This document shows positions 57,450 through 64,000 of a DNA stretch of 64,000 nucleotides, piece after piece. The notes beneath the pieces were generated by a model. It did no database searches, was not told the DNA's origin, and saw only the letters and a list, made by a program, of their open reading frames with translations. The translations under genes and the position numbers were made by a program. Each line of letters starts with the position of its first letter. Position 1 is the first letter of the stretch. Source of the DNA: Dicyema japonicum (lineage: Eukaryota > Dicyemida > Rhombozoa > Dicyemidae); NCBI GenBank assembly GCA_011109175.1, contig RDEW01000007.1, positions 433,712-497,711 of the forward strand. The letters run 5' to 3'.

Positions 57450-57640
57450 GTTGGAGTTTCTGTAGAAAATCCGGTTCTGTAGTGTCGTATCATTAATGAT
57501 GATGTCGCTCGTGAAACCAGGAAGCAACGTAGATGGATGGAACCTTCAGCGGGAATTGGCAGCAGTGAGGTTCGGACAGGGTAGAGTCCGAATTCTGTTC
57601 AGCACTTATGAGCTATAATATTCAATAAAGCCGTTTATTT
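57450..57640 (-). repeat. SINE-A copy, minus strand
   Basis: On the minus strand: CCCTGTCCGAACCTCACTGC, TGAAGGTTCCATCCATCTAC and TTTCACGAGCGACATCATCA match the SINE-A body. The head is degenerate. Confidence 0.6.
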
Positions 57641-58122
57641 GTTTACACGTGCACTTATACATCACAATTAAGTCAATTTAGTAAAATGTGCCAGTACAAG
57701 TTTATCGTATTTTGTGGTTGAAGCCCTTTGGTAGATTTGTGGTATCTGTTACTTGTCCTGACTTAATTTAAAAAACAAAGAAAAAAACTGTTGTTATGGA
57801 GGCCACAGCCCTGACTGCATGGCTATTCCCTCCCTGGACTGCGAAGGTAATCCACCCAGAGAAGCCTTTGTCCTCATAAGTCAAATTTTCTCACACCTGA
57901 ACTTTAAGAAAATGCGTACAAGTGAAGCCTTAAAATAATTGTCGTTAAGGATAAAAATCGTAACCGCTATAATTAAAAATCCATAGTTTCCAACAGACAT
58001 GCTGAATTAGCATTATTACAGCGTATCAATAATGTCAAAACGACAATCACAAATTAAGTCATGTAAGCTTAAATTCAGTCTATAATCAAGTTATTAGGGA
58101 TTGTTAGAGATTACTGTTAAAT
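57641..58122. other. Intergenic region downstream of calmodulin
   Basis: No frame or repeat of note. Confidence 0.4.
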
Positions 58123-58643
58123 TTATTTAGGGGACATCAATTTCACGAATTCTGCATTATACAAAACTGATACCTTCGTAATCAACACATCCGTCCCCGT
58201 CAATGTCCGCTTCCTTTATCATTTCGTCCACTTCTTCGTCCGTCAGCTTTTCCCCCAAATTAGTGAGGACATTTCGTAGTTCTTCTGCTGAGATTTTCCC
58301 ATCCCCATTTCTGTCAAATACACGGAAGGCCTCCCTAACATCCTCCTCAAAGTCTTTACTTGACATTTTTTTTGACATCAAGTTCAAAAACTCTGGGAAA
58401 TCGATTGAGTCATTCCCTTAACACTCCAACAAATCGACTAACCATTCGTATCAAACTCTTTAATGGTCGCCTGAATTTCCGACTCTGTTGGATTGTGCCC
58501 CAAAGCCCTCATAACAGTCCCAATCTCAGAGGCGTTTATAATCCCGTCCCCATCTTTGTCAAACAAAGCAAATGCCTCCTTGAAGTCTTTGGAAATAAAA
58601 ATAAAATTTGACCTAAGATTTGTTCATCTGAAAAATTTTTCAT
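58123..58643 (-). CDS. CALM: Calmodulin
   Basis: Four exons with introns of 26 (58587-58612), 26 (58417-58442) and 22 nt (58152-58173) encode exactly 148 residues. Start [16 protein letters not shown] aligns with MADQLTEEQIAEFKEAF. Loops: [36 protein letters not shown] and [12 protein letters not shown]. The linker reads [20 protein letters not shown], and [20 protein letters not shown] is nearly identical to vertebrate calmodulin. Loop 2 has Asp at position 6 where Gly is usual, which might alter calcium binding at that site. Calmodulin is the cytosolic calcium sensor that regulates kinases, phosphatases and channels. It is transcribed away from SLC26 across a 152-bp gap. A few substitutions (K2, N3, I38) make it more diverged than most metazoan calmodulins. 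Confidence 0.97.
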
Positions 58644-58795
58644 CTAAAAACATAACCGCGAATATTTTACCATTTTTTATTTAAACTCAAAAATTTTATT
58701 AATTTTTGATAATTTAAAAAAATAAAATTAATATTTATTTTAATTAAATTATTAAAGGAGATATAAATTTTTACATTTAATCCGAAATAGGCCAC
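58644..58795. promoter_or_regulatory. Putative bidirectional promoter, calmodulin/SLC26
   Basis: Only 152 bp separate the two divergent start codons. The gap is AT-rich (58680-58770) with TTAATTTAAAAAAAT-type tracts. The SLC26 side has TCCGAAATAG just 5 bases before the ATG, which could be a trans-splice acceptor. Assignment is positional only. Confidence 0.45.
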
Positions 58796-61108
58796 ATGAG
58801 TGAGATTATAATATCGAGATCCTGCCTTTCATTTGAAAATATCAGAGACCATTTGCTCCAGCCTCCCCAGTCGACCTACTATGAAAGATTGAAGGGAAGC
58901 ATCAAAGATTTCTTTACTTGTTCTTACGAGCGACTCATCGGCCTCGTCTTCTCCATATTCCCAGTGATCGACCTCATAAGAAGCTACGAGAAGAATTTTT
59001 TGGCGACTGACCTTTTCGGTGGAATAACGATCGCTTCAATTGTGATCCCCTGGGTCTATATTTTTTATATTTTGAGGTCTCACCCACAGCCAGATTGCTA
59101 TGGTGGATCTGCAGTACGGAATTTACTCCTCAGTCTATCCCCCAATAATTTACTTTTTCATTGGAAAGTCCCACGCGGCTGCATTTGGTCCCCACTTTGC
59201 TTATTTTAGGAAGTTTTGCAATCGTTTGCATAATGACAGGTATTTGTCGCGAGAAACTGATTGATACGTTGAATATTAATTTCTGTCAAGTCAACGTGAC
59301 ACGTGACTATTGGAGAATGGGGGAGAGTGGGGTCTGCTTTAACGAGGTGGATTTTAACAGCAATTTCGTTTCATCATTAACCATGCTCGTGGGGATGGTT
59401 GAGGTTAGATTTTACAATTTGCGGTCAATTTACTGATTTTTACTAAAGGTTTGATGTCGGTGGTTAAATTCGGTTATCGGTTCTCCTGGCCCCTCTCTCG
59501 TTGCCGGGTATACTACTGGGGAGCCTTCCATATTTTGTTCTCCCAAATCACAAACATTTTGTTTTACCCTACAAAATGCCGAAAGGGTGTACTCCATCAT
59601 TCCATGCGTTGAATTTGCTTAAAATAGGGGATAGAAAATGAAATACATCCTCGGGGGACTGACCGAGTTCTTGTAAGCCCAATCGTGACCTCGGCCATTT
59701 GCATGATCTTTCTGATCCTCATGAGGGAGTTCGTCCTGCAGAATGCCAGAGTTAGAAATATATTCGGTTCAGGGTCCCTTCGGAATTGTTGGCTGTACTA
59801 TTTGTGCTGACTTCCAGGTTGTCGTCGGCAGTCTTGTTGTAAGGTACACCGACGTTGCTGAAAAATTCAATCTCCCGTTGGTGGGAACGATTCCGCAGGG
59901 GTGGGGACGGTTTTAATTTGAAGGTACCCTCAACCACTAGTCCCCAACGACGCTTTTTGGAAGTACATTTATGCTGATGCGGTCCCCATTGCTGTTGTCT
60001 GTTGGTCTGTGACGACTTCCATTATGCTGTTGTTTGCGGAGAAGAGGAATTACTCTGTCGACGTCAATGCTGTTGGTTCTCCCGTTATTTCAGGAATTAT
60101 GCAAATACGGGCTGATTAACATTTTCGGGGTTTCTTCCACGGACTTGTGACTACGGCGGCACTGAACAGGTCATTTATATTCGAATCCGTGAGCCAAACC
60201 CAACTGGCCGGTTTTGTGGGGGGTCTAATCGTCCTTTTCTCGTTATATTTTATTGGGGGCATCTTTAAATACCTCCCAACTGTATTGTCTCCCAATATTG
60301 TTTCAGTGTATTCTTTCGACGATCTGTATTGTCGCCTTGCACGGATTGTTCAGGAAACTCATGGAATTGAAATCGCTTTGGAAGCACGACAAATCAAATT
60401 TTGTATTTTGTTCGATTACTTGAAATAGATCCTGTTTCTTGGGACTTTTGTTTTCGTGATTTTGTCTGACCTCACTGTCGGACTAATCGGGGGACTCGTC
60501 TTGTCCACCCTGATCCTTCTTTACAGAAACTACAGGTTTTAGCTAAAAATCAAGTTTAGCGCCCCTGTTCTTAGAATGTCGGCCATTCCAGGGACAGAAA
60601 TTTTTGAAATCTCACAGGTGGACCCGAAAGTACCAATTTTCATGATTCAAAGGATATCACTACATCTCCGTAGTCCTGAGGATGCCCTATTCAATCTCTT
60701 ACTTGAATATTCTGCAATGTGCGGAAACCCTGAGGGACTATTTTAAATCTGGAGTTGGTAGAAGGAATGAAGTTGTCTAATTATTATTTCAGGAATATGA
60801 GCCTCCCAAAAACTGTGTGATTCTTGATTTTTCGGGCGTCTCCCACATCGACTATTACTCCTTTCAAAAACTGACTAAGGTCGAATTTCTGTTATTTTCA
60901 GATTTTGGCGACAGCACGCGACGCAGGAAACGAAATCATTATTGCCAGACTAAACTGTGATTTTCTCATTTTGATATTGCAGACCAAATTTATGAGATGA
61001 TGGAGTCGAATGGGTTCGTGAAGATTTTGGGGAAGAACGAAATTCGTCCCAACTATTTATGATGCTATGCATTTGCTAAAATTATCCCCCAATTTATCAC
61101 TTTTGTAA
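58796..61108 (+). CDS. SLC26A: SLC26-family anion transporter with frame discontinuities
   Basis: Exon 1 (MSEIIISRS...) ends DLFGGITIASIVIPW. After introns, the text continues GLTHSQIAMVDLQYGIYSSV, YPPIIYFFIGKSHAAAFG, SFAIVCIMTG, SLTMLVGMVE, LMSVVKFGY, SLVAGYTTG, AFHILFSQITNIL, EKFNLPLVGTIPQG, FHGLVTTAALNRSFIFESVS, TQLAGFVGG. The C-terminal STAS domain has NCVILDFSGVSHIDYYSFQK, GNEIIIARLN, YEMMESNGFVKIL and IYDAMHLL. These follow the SulP/SLC26 transporter order. Clean introns: 59188-59209 (22), 59795-59817 (23), 60072-60093 (22), 60772-60792 (21), 60880-60901 (22), 60957-60982 (26). Elsewhere (59053, ~59412, ~59490, ~59516, ~60128, ~61035) the frame shifts by one or two bases, mostly beside G, C or T runs. 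It is either a real gene with assembly errors or a young pseudogene. Substrate unknown (sulfate, chloride, bicarbonate or oxalate in the family). Confidence 0.85.
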
Positions 61109-61254
61109 TTTACTCTTACAAAACTCCACTTTCAATACTAATAATTTATTTTTCTCTACAGCTGAGTATCCTTAATTTTTTGTACAAAAACTAAGGGAGT
61201 ACAAACTCCTAACTGTGTTGGTTGCCACTTCTCTAGTAATGTCTGTCTTTATCG

Positions 61255-61440
61255 CAATCTCAGTCTGTTATTCTACTCCGTTTACAATAGCAACTTTCAA
61301 TGTCAGAGGACGATCTGATGAACTGCGGAGACGTGCAAGGAGGAAAGTTACATTGAGAAAACTGATAGAATGGATAATGAAGAGGCACATGCGGAACCCT
61401 AAGTGCTTATGGGTAACGCGGGAATGGATTTAACTAACTT
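61255..61440 (+). mobile_element. APE-type LINE, 5' endonuclease fragment
   Basis: Text YSTPFTIATFNVRGRSDELR then RRKVTLRKLIEWIMKR: the ATxNVRG start of AP-endonuclease domains in LINEs. Stops after about 60 residues. Confidence 0.6.
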
Positions 61441-61454
61441 ACAAAGCTAAGTCA

Positions 61455-61515
61455 AACACAGCACTTTTCACGAGAGCCGTAGCTTCGCACAGGCAGGACG
61501 CACACTTGTGTCGGG
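61455..61515 (-). repeat. SINE-A 3' fragment
   Basis: CACTTTTCACGAGAGCCGTA and CAGGCAGGACGCACACTT match 33995-34055 in the same orientation, i.e. the tail of the minus-strand SINE-A copy. Confidence 0.6.
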
Positions 61516-61559
61516 GATCCCTTTTGGTCACCCCGCAAAGAAACGTGTGAGGACTTCAA

Positions 61560-62404
61560 AGTTGACTTTCCATTAATAAAAAAAATTATATTAATAAAAA
61601 TCTTAATCACGTATTTTAGTGATCTTATCAAATCTTTTATATAGCTAAGGCCACAGGAGGAGCTAACAGGTAGTCAGTGATAACCCTCAGCAGGAGCTAG
61701 CTGCTAATCAGTGATAAATTTCTCAGCAGGAGTTTGTGAAGGGAACTGAGCTGGTAGTATCTTCATAATTCTTTAATATGCTTCAACGACTCAATTTAGA
61801 ATTAGTGTGATATGTCATATTACAACAGCTATTACCTAAGTGCACCGAGAAATGGACATACACATGGATGATAGCAATTTTAGGCGCTGTCCAAACCACC
61901 GTCCTCTCTAGTGTCTTCACACTGTGCATGGACATTAACATTGTGAATCACAGCTTATCACCAATTTCTAATCTTCTTAGCGCATTCATAATTATTTTCT
62001 TCATGTAAAAGAATCCGATTAACAAGATTATTTAGCAACTAGTTTTACAATCGACCACGTGGGCTGAACAAATTGGTTATTAGTAGAGACTATCTGCTCA
62101 CATAGCATGAGTAGAACAAATTCTCGATAACCCTCACCCATTACACCATCCAATGGACAACCAGAAAGCCACCTGTTGAAAGAGGAAGGATCCAACGTGG
62201 AAGGGGATCAAGATCTTTACCATTATGCAAGAAATAATGGCTGCTCTTCGCCACAGAGGTTGTCCACGTCAAAGAGGACCAACCACGACTGGCGTATTAA
62301 GCCCACCAGACTCTCCACTGGTCATGATACTGACCCTCAGCATGCGAAAGATCACTCAAAAACCGCATTTGATAACCGTTATCATTAATGATAAATGTAA
62401 GTGA
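61560..62404. other. Unassigned; possible small membrane protein
   Basis: A hydrophobic + frame near 61850-62008 (WMIAILGAVQTTVLSSVF, LLSAFIIIFFM) could be two membrane spans of a small gene beginning MSYYNSYYLSAP at 61812, but linking them needs an unproven frame change. 61670-61750 has AGGAGCTA / CAGTGATAA repeats. The frame 62176-62388 is polar and unrecognised. Confidence 0.25.
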
Positions 62405-63160
62405 TTAAAATGATTCGTAAGTGACTCTCTTGTTGCGTCTGACAAGCATAAACACCACAAATGATATCCCCATGACCAAAAATAACAACGCTACCAAGGA
62501 TTATTGGAGTTTTGTTCTTTTTGGAAATGTCGGCCAAGCATTCCCGAACTAATTTCCCGCCTTAATTATACCTTGACCTTCAAAATTAATGGAAGGATCA
62601 TCTCTGTACATCTGAACCCAAAGCTGATCCATCTCAAGAGTCCACAAAGTCAAGTTCAGGGACATCACAGACTGACAACGGAAATAATTATTTTGGTTAG
62701 TCTGGAATAATTTTAAATTTGAATTTTCATAGCGTTTATCTAAGACTCACAGCAACCCAAACCAGAGTGGTAGAAGATGACCATCTCGACGTAATAGTAA
62801 TAGTCATCCACCAGTGTCCCGTAGAACGTTAAATTGCTCCCCTTGGTCGACAAAACCAACTTTTGGTCTTTGCGGTCACACGAACTCCCCAGAGTGGTTG
62901 AGTTTATTGGGTTGAATATAACGGACCACATAAAACAAATAATTTACATTTCCGTTATGGTCTGTGAGGTTGACTCTCGCCTGGAAGAGAATGCAGAAGT
63001 TACCCTTTTCGTCCCTTACCGTCCATAAATCAGAAGGAATCTCGGTTAAGCTTTTTTGTAGGTTTTGCTAAAGGTTATGCTTACATTAACTTTGGAAAAG
63101 GATAATGAAAAAACTAAATGGTAAAGTAATGCTTAATGACTTACAAAGGATGACTATCAT
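62405..63160 (-). CDS. LAMP: LAMP-family lysosomal membrane glycoprotein
   Basis: Introns at 63114-63144 (31), 63068-63090 (23), 62740-62762 (23) and 62549-62571 (23), plus one ~22-nt interruption near 62930-62955, give about 210 residues. Start MIVILFFSLSFSK is a signal peptide. Lumenal text: WTVRDEKGNFCILFQARVNL, FNPINSTTLGSSC, KGSNLTFYGTLVDDYYYYVE, NSNLKLFQTNQNNYFRCQS, WVQMYRDDPSI. It ends VRECLADISKKN, a transmembrane span (PIILGSVVIF..., GISFVVFML) and tail VRRNKRVTYESF. This parallels the LAMP1 end (EECL...RKRSHAGYQTI); YESF is a YxxPhi lysosome-sorting signal. One lumenal LAMP domain, not two. A one-base shift in the T-run before the membrane span (~62514-62520) must be corrected to read through. 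The interrupted site near 62940 lacks a canonical AG acceptor. Confidence 0.85.
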
Positions 63161-63312
63161 CTTCAATACAATTAATTTATTGTTTTCCGATTATTTGCTT
63201 TAACACATTATAAAAATAATTTAAATAAAATTAAACAAATAAATATTAATTTAATATTTATTAGTCGACCAGATTCACAATAAATGTATTTTTATATATT
63301 TGATAGATAAAT
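63161..63312. other. AT-rich upstream region of LAMP
   Basis: Dense TTAATTTAATATTTATT tracts; probable promoter side of LAMP. Confidence 0.35.
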
Positions 63313-63510
63313 AAGCCGGGCAGCATAGTGGTCAGTATTGTCGCGATTAGCCTACCTAGTAGACTGGTTCCGTTTCACTTTGGCCTTTTCCAAATCCTAA
63401 ATGGGATCCACCTGTCTCTGGAGACGAGCAATACCTTATTGGTATCCGAAAATCTACCTCTTGCGCTTTACTCTGGCCGTGGGAACTGGAAATACTATAG
63501 TTGGACCAGG
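63313..63510 (+). repeat. SINE-B copy with tRNA-like head
   Basis: GCCGGGCAGCATAGTGGTCA (A-box-like) and GACTGGTTCCGTTTCAC (decayed B box) form a tRNA-like head. ATCCACCTGTCTCTGGAGAC then matches the SINE-B body. This copy shows the family is tRNA-derived. Confidence 0.6.
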
Positions 63511-64000
63511 GTTTTGAGATCTAAAGTCGAGTGCGAGCAGTTTCAGTTCCAAAACATTTTCTCGTATCTTGCGCTTTCTAGACATTTTTCATAATGGCTG
63601 TCCAATAAAGAAACCAGACAAACCACCGCCCCACTATTAAGGAATTGAAAACCAGAGACGATTTGGACTATACAAAATCACTGGCTAACAGTTGAGACAC
63701 GTGAAGGATTTCCATAAAAGTGCAAATCATACGTTCTAGTTTTAAACAATTTCTCCGTCCCAACCGCATTTGAGACTTGGGCGTGGCAAGTCACTATAGG
63801 CCTTTTCCAAGAGATTGGAATTGCTCACTATAGGCGTCTTGGAATTGCCATCGTTAGCAGCAATGTCCACTGTCTCTCAGCAGTTGGTTCTGACTTACTT
63901 TTTTATATTAATTAAATAAATTCAATTTTAGTTTTTAACAATTTTCTTGTCTAAAGTTTAGCATGGTCACCTCCGACGATTTCATGGACAACCAAAGGCC
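63511..64000. other. No gene seen
   Basis: A short near-repeat, CACTATAGGCCTTTTCCAAG and CACTATAGGCGTCTTGGAAT, occurs at 63791 and 63826. Otherwise broken frames. Confidence 0.4.

Noticed and set aside
58203-58684. Plus-strand frames of 72, 83 and 63 aa over calmodulin
   Set aside because: Antisense shadows; the minus strand encodes four perfect EF-hand loops.
59752-59937. Minus-strand 61-aa frame within SLC26
   Set aside because: Antisense to the conserved EKFNLPLVGTIPQG segment.
61812-62010. Small two-span membrane protein gene
   Set aside because: The start methionine and the hydrophobic segment are in different frames and no GT...AG intron joins them cleanly.
1-64000. CRISPR arrays, bacterial operons, rRNA genes
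   Set aside because: No regularly spaced repeats, ribosome-binding sites, long bacterial-style ORFs or rRNA motifs were seen; gene structure is eukaryotic.

Overview
This is a eukaryotic, metazoan-type genome window, AT-rich, with intron-bearing housekeeping genes scattered among decayed mobile elements. The decisive feature is intron size. Every recognisable host gene with introns is read correctly only after removing GT...AG introns, mostly 21-28 nt (a few 31-35 nt, one 65 nt). With those removed, the exons join into full-length homologues of calmodulin, VDAC, histone H3, SF3A3, FRA10AC1, POLR3G/RPC7, an M3 peptidase, an SLC26 transporter and a LAMP glycoprotein. A LAMP and a Bcl-2-like protein point to an animal. 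Highly shortened spliceosomal introns are a known trait of dicyemid mesozoans, so a dicyemid (or a similarly reduced animal such as an orthonectid) is my best inference. I cannot name the species.

Layout. 1-14.6 kb: mainly mobile-element debris (SINE, APE-type LINE ends, a degenerate LINE with restriction-like endonuclease, a MULE, pogo-like pieces and a 730-bp MITE), with an intronless Bcl-2-like gene at 7.4 kb. 14.7-18.0 kb: two genes on the minus strand, POLR3G/RPC7 and FRA10AC1. 18-37 kb: LINEs of several families, two ~2-kb hAT elements nested in LINE sequence (one with perfect 8-bp target duplications), and SINEs. 37.5-38.4 kb: VDAC on minus. 39-46 kb: a hAT 3' half split by a LINE fragment, a nearly intact LINE RT, SINEs. 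46.3-63.2 kb: the gene-rich part: histone H3 (-), M3 peptidase homologue (-), a type II membrane protein of unknown family (+), SF3A3 (+), calmodulin (-) divergent from SLC26 (+), and LAMP (-) converging on SLC26.

Gene function. Three genes serve nuclear RNA or chromatin (SF3A3 in U2 snRNP, RPC7 in RNA polymerase III, histone H3), and FRA10AC1 is a nuclear protein that may also act in splicing. VDAC, SLC26, LAMP and the unknown protein are membrane proteins of mitochondrion, plasma membrane and lysosome. No operon was seen; the clearest shared regulation is the 152-bp gap between divergent calmodulin and SLC26. Several conserved genes (SLC26, LAMP, FRA10AC1) contain one-base reading-frame discontinuities, some at G, C or T runs, which may be assembly errors or early decay.
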